Source: an uncultured bacterium (GTDB lineage Bacteria > Planctomycetota > Phycisphaerae > Phycisphaerales > SM1A02). Taken from it: 33,641 nt of DNA. Below are positions 13,889-21,494 of the stretch, in pieces. Where the stretch lies: assembly GCA_903961015.1 (NCBI GenBank), contig CAJCCX010000237.1:1-33641 (forward strand), written 5' to 3'. Below the pieces are notes generated by a model that saw nothing but the letters and a program-made list of their open reading frames with translations, did not search any database and was not told the DNA's origin. Each line of letters opens with the position of its first letter. Position 1 is the first letter of the stretch. A program made the position numbers and the translations under genes.

Positions 13889-14665
13889 ATGACGAGCACA
13901 ACGAGTTCCATCCGCTGGTCGCCAACAACTCCGCCTGCGCGTATTCGCGTGGAAGAATTGATGGATGATCCTGCGCTTGATCCGCGCGAACATCATGCTG
14001 CACTTGCAGGCTTGAAACGCTTGAACGCATGGTCCAAGAGTGCGCGCATTCTTTGGCCAAGTATTGCAAGGCTTGCTGTTGATACAAACGCACAGGGTCG
14101 GCCACTTCGTGTGATGGATGTTGCGACAGGTTCTGGCGATGGTCCGATGGCGATGGCGAAGTTGGCGCGTCGGCGGGGATTGAATATCAGTTGGACTTTG
14201 TGTGATTTCAGTTCTCGTGCGCTAGAAGTTGCTCAACAGAATGCGCACGCAATCGGCGAGCCCGTCAATCTGCTCCGTGTCGACTTGCTTCGCGAGGAAA
14301 TCCCAGCGCGAGCAGATGTCGTGATCAGTTCGCTCTTCATGCATCACCTCGATCATGACACCGGCCAAACGGTCATGCGCACGATGGCAAGCGCGGCGGA
14401 TGTCGCCGTTGGAATCGCGGATCTTGATCGATCGAATGTGGGATTGGCGCTTGCATGGATTGGATCGCGAATACTGACACGTTCTCGTGTTGTGCATTTC
14501 GATGCGATTGCAAGTGTGCGTGCTGCGTTCACTCTTGATGAAGCGCGCGCAATGGCACACGAAGCTGGATTGCATGGAGCTTCTATTTCTCGTGCATGGC
14601 CCGCGCGGTGGAGACTCTGGTGGCAGCGACCCTCTACGAGAGCCGCAAGCGAAGTTTCACTATGA
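13889..14665 (+). CDS. Class I SAM-dependent methyltransferase of the type III PKS operon
   Basis: The track ORF opens at 13505 inside the isomerase gene on the other strand. I choose the ATG at 13889 (MTSTTSSIRW), giving 258 residues. The SAM-binding motif I is RVMDVATGSGDGP, followed by the acidic motif (LCDFSSRALEVA) and the post-motif ADVVISSLFMHHLDHD. It is probably a small-molecule O- or C-methyltransferase acting on the polyketide or quinone product of this operon, by analogy with SrsB in the Streptomyces srsABC alkylresorcinol cluster. Its stop overlaps the FAD-enzyme start by 4 bases (ATGA). Promoter must lie in the 87-base divergent gap with the deoxyhexose operon. Role in the pathway is inferred from context. 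Confidence 0.88.
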   Translation: MTSTTSSIRWSPTTPPARIRVEELMDDPALDPREHHAALAGLKRLNAWSKSARILWPSIARLAVDTNAQGRPLRVMDVATGSGDGPMAMAKLARRRGLNISWTLCDFSSRALEVAQQNAHAIGEPVNLLRVDLLREEIPARADVVISSLFMHHLDHDTGQTVMRTMASAADVAVGIADLDRSNVGLALAWIGSRILTRSRVVHFDAIASVRAAFTLDEARAMAHEAGLHGASISRAWPARWRLWWQRPSTRAASEVSL

Positions 14666-15828
14666 ATCTCCTCGATACAAATTTAAGTGCAATTGAAGAA
14701 CAATTCGATGTGATTATCGCAGGCGGAGGACCAGCAGGATCGGCCGCCGCAATTGCGGCAGCCCGTGCAGGTTGTTCAGTACTTGTCGTTGATCGTGGCA
14801 TTCATCCACGCCCCAAAGTCTGCGGATGTTGTTTGGCACCGGCAGGAATCGAAGCGCTTACTCAGCTTGGAGCATCATCAGTTCTGAATGAAGCGCAACA
14901 ATTATCCACAGTGCGCTTGGAATGCGGTGATCGAATAATCCAAATGCGCCGTGAAGGTGGCGTTGCGATTGGTCGCGATGAACTTGATGAATCGCTGCTG
15001 CGAGTCGCGGCGGAATCTGGTTGTGTCATTCTGATGGGATCCGCCGCATCATTCGATGTTGATGGATCAGTTGTCGTGCGTCAAGATAAAATTGTGCGAA
15101 GGATTCGCTCTCGCGTGCGCATCGCAGCGGATGGATTGCAGGGAACTTCGCTTGACGGCATGTCCAAGTTTGAGTGGCGCGTTTCTAAATCAAGTCGTAT
15201 GGGATTTGGCGCAACGGTTGATGGAGCCGCGCTTGATATCTGCCGCGAACAAATTCTCATGAGCGTTCACACTGGTGGTTACATCGGTGCAGTTCGACTG
15301 GCAAATGGACGAATTGATATCGCCGCCGCTGCGCATCCGAGCATCATTCGCGGCGCAGGTGGAGTTGCACCTCTTGCAGCGCAGTGGCTTGGTTCGCATC
15401 TGCGCATTGGTGCGGGGCTTGGTGCGGCGGAGTGGCGAGGGACGCCTTTCTTGACTCGTCGTCGCATGCAACTTGCTTATAAAGACGTCTTGGTCGCTGG
15501 GGATGCAAGCGGATATGTTGAACCATTCACCGGCGAGGGAATGAGTTGGGCGCTTGCAACCGGTCTTGCGGCGGGCAACCATGCGAGTGCAATGATTCTT
15601 TCCAACGCATCGTCAAACCAGTGGCCGCGTATTGCCAACCGAATTGTGCATTCGTCGCGTATGCGGTGCTGGATCACCGCTCGACTTCTTCGTCACCCTC
15701 GATTGCTCCGAAGTGCAATGCACACTGCTCAATTTTTCCCGTCGGTTGCAGATCGAGTTGCAAGTGCGTTTGGTTCCAATTTGGATGCAACTATTTACTC
15801 TCGCATTTTCACGAAACCTGCACCATGA
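14662..15828 (+). CDS. FAD-dependent oxidoreductase (geranylgeranyl-reductase-like) of the type III PKS operon
   Basis: I set the start at ATG 14662 (MNLLDTNLSA), 22 codons inside the track ORF, because it forms an ATGA overlap with the methyltransferase stop. The protein has 388 residues. The dinucleotide motif is DVIIAGGGPAGSAAA near the N-terminus. The sequence PRPKVCGCCL follows, typical of the geranylgeranyl-reductase/flavoprotein-hydroxylase family. The FAD ribityl-binding DVLVAGDASGYVEPFTGEG sits near residue 280. In srs-type clusters the flavoprotein hydroxylates the resorcinolic ring towards a quinone; here it may do the same or reduce an unsaturated chain. It ends in an ATGA overlap with the polyketide synthase, so all three proteins are probably translated together. 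Confidence 0.9.
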   Translation: MNLLDTNLSAIEEQFDVIIAGGGPAGSAAAIAAARAGCSVLVVDRGIHPRPKVCGCCLAPAGIEALTQLGASSVLNEAQQLSTVRLECGDRIIQMRREGGVAIGRDELDESLLRVAAESGCVILMGSAASFDVDGSVVVRQDKIVRRIRSRVRIAADGLQGTSLDGMSKFEWRVSKSSRMGFGATVDGAALDICREQILMSVHTGGYIGAVRLANGRIDIAAAAHPSIIRGAGGVAPLAAQWLGSHLRIGAGLGAAEWRGTPFLTRRRMQLAYKDVLVAGDASGYVEPFTGEGMSWALATGLAAGNHASAMILSNASSNQWPRIANRIVHSSRMRCWITARLLRHPRLLRSAMHTAQFFPSVADRVASAFGSNLDATIYSRIFTKPAP

Positions 15829-16892
15829 CGCACGCATGTATTCATTCCATCGGATGCGCCAACCCTCCACAGCGTTTGACCCGCGCTCAGTGGATCGAGA
15901 TGGCATCATTGGTTGCGCCCAAATCGCTTGACCGCGCAGTGATTCTTCGACTTGCTGAGCGCAGTGGAATTGATGGTCGTTGGTGCGCTTCGGCGCAGGA
16001 AGTGGGGAAGCCGGCGTTTTTCCAAGCAGATCCCAATGGGTACGGCCCAACGACTGCGCAGCGCATGCAACTGTGGGCAAGCGCGGCACGGCAGATGAGC
16101 ACGCAGGCATGCTTGCAAGCAATTGATCGCGCAAAACTTTCGGCACGTGCAATCACGCACATCGTCACTGCATCCTGCACAGGATTTGAAGCTCCCGGAT
16201 TGGATGCGTGGCTGATCGAAAGTCTTTCACTTTCCGCCGACTGTCGCAGAACAAATGTTGGATTCATGGGTTGTCATGCGGCAGTGAATGCCTTGGCGAT
16301 TGCGCGCGATGTGACGTTGGCGAATCCCGACTCAGTTGTCTTGGTCTGTTGCACTGAGGTTTCTTCAGCCCATCTGCATTATGGCGCCCGTCTTGATCAA
16401 TTGATCGCCAACACGCTTTTCAGTGACGGAAGCGCTGCAGTGATCGTTGCGCGTGGAGATCCAGATGCGCTGCCATGCATTGCGGGAACACACAGCATCT
16501 TGATGCCAGAGAGTGCAAGTGAAATGGCGTGGCACATTGGAAATCATGGATTTGAAATGACGCTCGGCGCGCGTGTCCCAGAAATTATTGAATCCCGTGT
16601 TGGCGAATGGGCGCAAAATGCGCTTGCGAAACACTCTCTCAAGGTCGAAGACATTCGCGGATGGGCGATTCATCCAGGTGGACCACGAGTCATCGAAGCT
16701 GTAATCACTTCGCTTGCGATCGCTCATGAATCAGGCGATGCAAGCCGCTGCGTTCTTCAAAACTTTGGGAATATGAGCAGCGCAACTTTGCTATTCATTC
16801 TGAGTGAATTGTTTGAACGCAAGATTGCTCGCCCATGGGTCGGACTCGCATTTGGTCCAGGACTTGCTGGCGAGATGTTGGTGGTCGAGTGA
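15825..16892 (+). CDS. Type III polyketide synthase (chalcone/alkylresorcinol synthase family)
   Basis: The track ORF begins upstream at 15546, but the ATG at 15825 (MTHACIHSIGCANPPQ) starts exactly like family members and overlaps the FAD-enzyme stop by 4 bases. The 355-residue protein has the full Cys-His-Asn triad: Cys118 in TASCTGFEAPG, His283 in AIHPGGP and Asn316 in FGNMSSATLLF. The GFMGCHAAVNAL block and GLAFGPGLAGEMLVVE end are also family-typical. It extends an acyl-CoA starter with malonyl-CoA and cyclises the product, probably to an alkylpyrone or alkylresorcinol. Together with the methyltransferase and flavoprotein it forms a minimal lipid-quinone-type cluster. Starter and product cannot be read from the sequence. 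Confidence 0.95.
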   Translation: MTHACIHSIGCANPPQRLTRAQWIEMASLVAPKSLDRAVILRLAERSGIDGRWCASAQEVGKPAFFQADPNGYGPTTAQRMQLWASAARQMSTQACLQAIDRAKLSARAITHIVTASCTGFEAPGLDAWLIESLSLSADCRRTNVGFMGCHAAVNALAIARDVTLANPDSVVLVCCTEVSSAHLHYGARLDQLIANTLFSDGSAAVIVARGDPDALPCIAGTHSILMPESASEMAWHIGNHGFEMTLGARVPEIIESRVGEWAQNALAKHSLKVEDIRGWAIHPGGPRVIEAVITSLAIAHESGDASRCVLQNFGNMSSATLLFILSELFERKIARPWVGLAFGPGLAGEMLVVE

Positions 16893-16910
16893 AAGTCCCA
16901 GCACTTTCAC
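16889..16910. terminator. Hairpin at the convergent PKS/permease junction
   Basis: Perfect 8-bp inverted repeat GTGAAAGT, spacer CCCAGC, then ACTTTCAC, spanning the PKS stop codon and the 20-base gap before the permease stop at 16913. There is no T-run on either strand. It may be a symmetrical, weak, bidirectional terminator or 3'-end stabilising stem. Confidence 0.5.
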
Positions 16911-16912
16911 CG

Positions 16913-18265
16913 CTAAGAACTTCCAAATTTTCCAATCATAATCAATGGCTTGATCAATAAAAGAATGGCAACCGCAGCGAAGGAGGCGATGATCGCATTC
17001 AAGCCGCCATCCATCACGCTTATCGCAATACTCCAAACGGCGAGCACGATAGAAATGATTGGCGTCACGGGATAGAACGGCACTCGAAACGGGCGGGGTG
17101 CATCAGGCATTGTCTTGCGAAGGACAATCACGGCAGCAACTGACAGTGACGAAAAAATATTAATGAGCACAGTCAGCAATCCAAGGATGTCATCGAGATT
17201 TCCAATCGCAAGCGATGCCAGACTTGCGACCGTGAGCACAATGAGCGCTCGCATTGGCACACCATTGGCAAGCCGAACACCTATCCATGCAGGTATCTCT
17301 CGCGAATGCGCCATAGATTCGATGATGCGTGCGCCAGTGATAATCCCTGAGACCATCGTTGAAAAAAAGAGTAGTGCGATCACTGCAGCCATTGCGTTGC
17401 CGACGGCAGTGCCAAAGAGCAATCGAGCAGCGACCCCACCAATGGCTTGCATTGGCGTTCCGTCAGCATCGAGCATTGCGGCCGGATCAATGACACGCAG
17501 ATAAACAATATTCACGCCGATATAAATCGCAAATACAAGCACGATTGCTGTAATGATCGAAAGCGGAACATTACGGCCTGGTCGCTTCATGTCGCCTGCA
17601 ATATCTGCGCCAGCTGCCCACCCGAGATATGCGAAACTGACTGTGAGAGTCGCGCTTGCGACTGCGGCAGAAATCATGCTTGGATGCGTGACAGTTTCAG
17701 AGAGTGCGGGCGCGGCCATGCGCGAAGTGATCGGCCAGAAAAGTCCAGCAAATACAAAGAGTGCGACAAATCCAAATTTGACAAATGAAAGCGCAGTGTT
17801 GAAACGATATCCAGCATGAAGTCCGAAGATCTGCGAGACGAATGCCGCGACGATGGCGAGTGATGCAATCCAGCCTATCGGGACTGGCGTCGGAAGGAGT
17901 TGATTGACATATTCACCAAGCAGTAAGCCGATGACAGCCAGTGATAAAAAGTAGCCGCAAAAAATAGAGACCATTGCGACGAGATATCCAATTGTGCCAC
18001 CGAATGCGCGACGTGCGAATTCGACGCTCCCGCCAGAACACGGAATCATCGCGCCAAGTTCAGCAAGCGAGAGGCCGCCACATAAAGCGAGCACTCCGCC
18101 AATGACCCAAGCAGCAAGAATGTTCTCAGAGGTGCCAAGTTTCGCACCGAATTGGCCAGTCAGCGAAAAAATTCCGCTCCCAACCATGGAAGCAACGATG
18201 ATTCCAGTTGCGCCGACAGGTCCAACAACACGAAAATCCTGCAGTTCTTTAAATGAGTTTTTCAC
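16913..18265 (-). CDS. APC-superfamily amino acid/polyamine permease
   Basis: A 450-residue polytopic membrane protein with about 12 hydrophobic helices. TM1 carries the APC substrate/sodium-site loop (ATGIIVASMVGSGIFSLTG), and the TM6 region has TLTVSFAYLGWAAGADIAGDMKRPGRNVP, also family-typical. The PFRVPFYPVTPIISI segment before the last helices matches amino acid transporters. It would move an amino acid or polyamine across the inner membrane by proton or sodium coupling, or by antiport. Substrate unknown. It is divergent from the TlpA-like gene with 31 bases between start codons, so the promoters must overlap the coding starts. No functional link to the neighbouring PKS operon is evident; the two are convergent. 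Confidence 0.92.
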   Translation of the reverse strand: MKNSFKELQDFRVVGPVGATGIIVASMVGSGIFSLTGQFGAKLGTSENILAAWVIGGVLALCGGLSLAELGAMIPCSGGSVEFARRAFGGTIGYLVAMVSIFCGYFLSLAVIGLLLGEYVNQLLPTPVPIGWIASLAIVAAFVSQIFGLHAGYRFNTALSFVKFGFVALFVFAGLFWPITSRMAAPALSETVTHPSMISAAVASATLTVSFAYLGWAAGADIAGDMKRPGRNVPLSIITAIVLVFAIYIGVNIVYLRVIDPAAMLDADGTPMQAIGGVAARLLFGTAVGNAMAAVIALLFFSTMVSGIITGARIIESMAHSREIPAWIGVRLANGVPMRALIVLTVASLASLAIGNLDDILGLLTVLINIFSSLSVAAVIVLRKTMPDAPRPFRVPFYPVTPIISIVLAVWSIAISVMDGGLNAIIASFAAVAILLLIKPLIMIGKFGSS

Positions 18266-18296
18266 GGTTGGATGAATTACAAATTAGACTGTATCA

Positions 18297-19661
18297 ATGA
18301 TCAATCACTTCATGCAATTCACTCTTGCTCTTTGTTTCGCTCTCTCAACTTTCGCCACCGCCCAAGAGAGTGCGCAGTCGACGTCCAAGAAGGTTGTTGC
18401 CGCAAAGATCACAGCAGTTGTTCCTGTTGGAGAAGTCGAGAATTCTAAAACCGCTGTTGATTCAGCTTCTCAACCGCAGACGATTGACCAGAACGCTTTA
18501 ACGATTTACGAAAAGTCAGTTGCTGTTGCACGCGCGTTGAAGGCAATTCAATTGACCACACGAATGACAGCGACTGGAAGAGATTCGGGAATGATGCCGC
18601 CCGAGTTTATGGAACCAACAAATTCAATCTGGGATCTTGAAGCAACAGAAGGCTCGCCATGCAAACGAATGCGAATCGAGAGCATCAAGAATGACAAGCC
18701 TGTGCGTGTGATTACATTTGATGGAACGCATTCACTTCTGGCCAACGTGCCATCCAAAACTTATATGGAAGAAGGAACCAACTGGTCTTTACTCCTGAAG
18801 TCCGCCGGATCTGGTGTGCCTCAATGGGTGTTTGAAATGCATGCTGAAGAGGCCGCTCCTTCCAAGATCATCGCCGCAAACATCATCGGTGAGGAAACAA
18901 TCGACGGGCAACCGTGCGATATGGTTCGCATATTGCGTTCAATCGATCTTGGAACTTCCGATGATGGTGATGAAAAACCTTCCACGATGACGATGACTGA
19001 CATTCTGTCCATCGCGCGCGCTGATAGTTTTCCGCGAAGGCTTTCACAAAAAATGGCGGTGAATGGAGAAGATCAGATGGCGAATCTGGCGGTGTCATAT
19101 CAGTATTCGAATGTAAAACTCGATCCGACTCTCGATGCATCAATGTTTGCGACCACTCCGCCTGCGGGCTATGTCAAAGGAGAGAATCCCAAGGATGCGC
19201 CTGGTGGCGAGCGCGAACAGCCACAATTGAAAGCGAAGGTCGGCGAGAAGGCTTTGGATTTCACGCTCACAGGAATTGATGGCGCACAAGTTTCTCTTGA
19301 AGGCCTCAAAGGCAAGGTGATCTTGTTGGACTTCTGGGCGACTTGGTGTGGTCCATGCAAACAAGTCATGCCAACGATTCAGAAAATTGCAGACGAATAT
19401 AAGGGTAAGGATGTCGCTGTATTTGGCGTCAACACCTGGGAACGCGGCGAAGGCGCTGCGAAGAAATATATGGAGTCAAAAGGTTTCACATATCCCTGTC
19501 TTCTCGCTGGCGATGAACTTGCGAAGTCTTATGAAGTTCCTGGAATTCCAACACTTCTCGTCATTGGAAAAGACGGCATGATTGTGTTGGCGGAAGTTGG
19601 GATGGCTCCAGACGGCGGCAAAGCTCTGCGAGCTGCAATTGATGCAGCGCTGGCAAAGTAA
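18297..19661 (+). CDS. Secreted TlpA/thioredoxin-like protein with an N-terminal lipoprotein-carrier-like domain
   Basis: A 454-residue protein. Residues 1-22 are a signal peptide (MQFTLALCFALSTFATAQ). Residues about 65-290 form a beta-rich domain (ALKAIQLTTRMTATG, MRIESIKNDKPVRVITFDGTHSLL, SYQYSNVKLDPTLDASMFATTPPAGY). That pattern resembles LolA/DUF2092-type domains, which bind lipids or measure surface modifications. Residues about 310-454 are a TlpA-family thioredoxin fold with an intact WCGPC active site (350-354) and the cis-proline region EVPGIPTLLVIG. It is likely a periplasmic thiol-disulfide oxidoreductase. The arrangement recurs in planctomycetes but its partner is not known. Convergent with the choice-of-anchor I gene, 28 bases apart. 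Confidence 0.9.
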   Translation: MINHFMQFTLALCFALSTFATAQESAQSTSKKVVAAKITAVVPVGEVENSKTAVDSASQPQTIDQNALTIYEKSVAVARALKAIQLTTRMTATGRDSGMMPPEFMEPTNSIWDLEATEGSPCKRMRIESIKNDKPVRVITFDGTHSLLANVPSKTYMEEGTNWSLLLKSAGSGVPQWVFEMHAEEAAPSKIIAANIIGEETIDGQPCDMVRILRSIDLGTSDDGDEKPSTMTMTDILSIARADSFPRRLSQKMAVNGEDQMANLAVSYQYSNVKLDPTLDASMFATTPPAGYVKGENPKDAPGGEREQPQLKAKVGEKALDFTLTGIDGAQVSLEGLKGKVILLDFWATWCGPCKQVMPTIQKIADEYKGKDVAVFGVNTWERGEGAAKKYMESKGFTYPCLLAGDELAKSYEVPGIPTLLVIGKDGMIVLAEVGMAPDGGKALRAAIDAALAK

Positions 19662-19689
19662 GAATTGTTCCGTGTGCAAGAATTGCCGA

Positions 19690-21372
19690 TTATTTGTCCG
19701 CAACTTCTGCGACGGTGATATCAAACAGTGAAAGTGTTCCACTGACTTCGTTGCACACAACAAGTATTGGTCGTTTGGTTGGACTCGAGCTCGCGGGGAT
19801 CACAAGAAGTCCTTCTGGTCCCAAATCACCAACATCCGCAAGCTTGTCTGGAACTTTGTCGCCATCCACATCGACAGCCAAATCAATGCTTGTATCGCGT
19901 CGATTGAAATAACCAGCAAAGATTGGCTTCGTTGGATTCGTCGCATCCCACATCATCACACCACCAGCTCGTTCCAATCCAACAAAGATTATTCGATGAT
20001 CGGAAATCATCGCCACGGCAACACCTTCTGGCTCTGGACCGCGCGCATCACTGCGATCATCTTGCGACGAGTTTTCTCGGTTGTCTGCATTAAAAGCTAG
20101 GGGCATGCGATCGCGAAGTGTGCGTTCTATTTCGCTTCCAGAATCCCACGTCAATTCAAGTCGCGTTTGTGTGTCGCCAGTTGCTGGCACGATTCGCCAA
20201 ATACTTGCTGATCGTGCGCCGAAGCAAACAAGATCGTCATAGTCTCCATCTTGATCTGTATCGCCGCATGCTTCACTGACTTCAAGTCGACCTATTGCGT
20301 CAGATTTCAATAAATCGCTTTGCGAATGCCCCTCTTCACCTTCAGCTGAAAGTGGAAATCGAGTTGGTTCAAGAGCAGGCTTCGTTTTATCTTTCGAATT
20401 TTTCAATTTCGAAACGCGCTGGGTTTCGTTATAAAATGGATATTCAAATGACTCTCCTTCATTTGCTGTCACCAGATAATCCTGCCCATCGCACTTGAAA
20501 TACGCAACCGTATCGGGTTGATACATGCCACGAATTGGCCATGGAGAAATTGTTGTTCGGTTTTCTTTGTCGCTCGCATCAAGGCCCACTCCAGCGGCGC
20601 TGAAATCTTTCAACCCAAACGGCAAGATCGCAATGATTTTCGCTGCCGGGATGTCAAGCACCGCAAGCGCGTTCGCTTCTTGCAATGTGATGAATGCGCG
20701 CGTGCCATCTTCGGAGACGGCGATGTATTCAGGCTCGAGTTGTTGGACGAACGATCGACCAGGCATAGGTGCGTGGACTCCTGCCGTTCGTAACTCTGAG
20801 GCGCGTGACTCGAATGCATCGAAACTTGCATTTCGAAGCGTTGCTTTCTCGGCACCCTGCGACAGATCGATGACAGAGATTGACCCAGCGGGGTCTTCGG
20901 CGCCATCATCGCTTGGTTCTGCTTCGTTGGCGACGAGTAGTGTCTTGCCATCAGGTGTGAATGTCAGCATGTCGGGACCGAAGCCCACTTTGATTACTCC
21001 AATTTGTTTCATCGCCAAATCGAAGAATCGGACCTCGCCCTGCACTTCTTTCGACTTTGGAATCCAGCACATTGCAACAAGATTTCCATATGTTGCAACG
21101 CTGGTGATTCCAAACTGCCGCGTCATCGAAATCCACAAGGGATTTGCTTGGTCTGAAATGTCGACCATTGAGAGCCCCTGCGCCGAGTTTGTGACATAGA
21201 GCCGCTTTGAGTCTGGACTCCACGCCGAAATCTCGCACGCCGATTCATTAAAGAGTCCAGAAGAATATGCGCCAAGAAACTTGACCTGAGCGATGTCTGA
21301 GGGGGCCGTACCAGCAAGCGGTGGAGAGAAAAATAAACACACGCCGGCAAAAGTGGTTGGAATTAATGTCAT
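19690..21372 (-). CDS. Choice-of-anchor I family secreted protein (phytase/alkaline-phosphatase-like propeller)
   Basis: The track ORF starts at 21486, but upstream codons overlap the divergent promoter. I choose ATG 21372, where a signal peptide begins (MTLIPTTFAGVCLFFSPPLAG), giving 560 residues. The body is a beta-propeller with repeats of the type GPDMLTFTPDGKTLLVANEAEP, GSISVIDLSQG and EPEYIAVSEDGTRAFITLQEANALAVLD. The family hallmark near the C-terminus is FNADNRENSSQDDRSDARGPEPEGVAV. Members are secreted, often annotated as alkaline-phosphatase or phytase-like, but activity is mostly unproven. Its promoter region is shared with the divergent lamin-tail operon and carries a GTTCAG-n5-GTTCAG repeat 82 bp upstream of this start, oriented towards it. 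That could indicate phosphate control. Confidence 0.88.
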   Translation of the reverse strand: MTLIPTTFAGVCLFFSPPLAGTAPSDIAQVKFLGAYSSGLFNESACEISAWSPDSKRLYVTNSAQGLSMVDISDQANPLWISMTRQFGITSVATYGNLVAMCWIPKSKEVQGEVRFFDLAMKQIGVIKVGFGPDMLTFTPDGKTLLVANEAEPSDDGAEDPAGSISVIDLSQGAEKATLRNASFDAFESRASELRTAGVHAPMPGRSFVQQLEPEYIAVSEDGTRAFITLQEANALAVLDIPAAKIIAILPFGLKDFSAAGVGLDASDKENRTTISPWPIRGMYQPDTVAYFKCDGQDYLVTANEGESFEYPFYNETQRVSKLKNSKDKTKPALEPTRFPLSAEGEEGHSQSDLLKSDAIGRLEVSEACGDTDQDGDYDDLVCFGARSASIWRIVPATGDTQTRLELTWDSGSEIERTLRDRMPLAFNADNRENSSQDDRSDARGPEPEGVAVAMISDHRIIFVGLERAGGVMMWDATNPTKPIFAGYFNRRDTSIDLAVDVDGDKVPDKLADVGDLGPEGLLVIPASSSPTKRPILVVCNEVSGTLSLFDITVAEVADK

Positions 21373-21396
21373 TGAGGGAGAGTAAAGAGAAGTTAT

Positions 21397-21413
21397 GTTC
21401 AGACTGAGTTCAG
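21397..21413 (+). promoter_or_regulatory. 11-bp-period direct repeat GTTCAG-n5-GTTCAG facing the plus-strand operon
   Basis: GTTCAG at 21397-21402 and 21408-21413, exactly 11 bp apart, 81 bases before ATG 21495. The form fits a tandem response-regulator site such as the Streptomyces PHO box (11-nt units beginning G-T/G-TCA). An equivalent box on the opposite strand lies at 21455-21471. Confidence 0.55.
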
Positions 21414-21454
21414 TTTCAATGAAGGCATCAGAAAGCAACGCTTCTAAATGCGAA

Positions 21455-21471
21455 CTGAACTTCAACTGAAC
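21455..21471 (-). promoter_or_regulatory. 11-bp-period direct repeat GTTCAG-n5-GTTCAG facing the minus-strand gene
   Basis: Plus-strand CTGAAC at 21455-21460 and 21466-21471; on the minus strand this reads GTTCAG-n5-GTTCAG with the same 11-bp period. It lies 82 bases before the minus-strand ATG at 21372. It mirrors the box at 21397-21413 in sequence, orientation and distance, so each probably drives the gene it points to. Confidence 0.55.
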
Positions 21472-21494
21472 AATTGTTAAGCACAATTTCCCTC

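Noticed and set aside
15546-15824. N-terminal extension of the type III PKS ORF
   Set aside because: It overlaps the FAD-enzyme gene in another frame. The family N-terminus begins at 15825, with an ATGA overlap.
20525-21199. Plus-strand ORF of 224 residues
   Set aside because: A complete antisense shadow of the choice-of-anchor I gene, with Ser/Arg-rich shadow composition.
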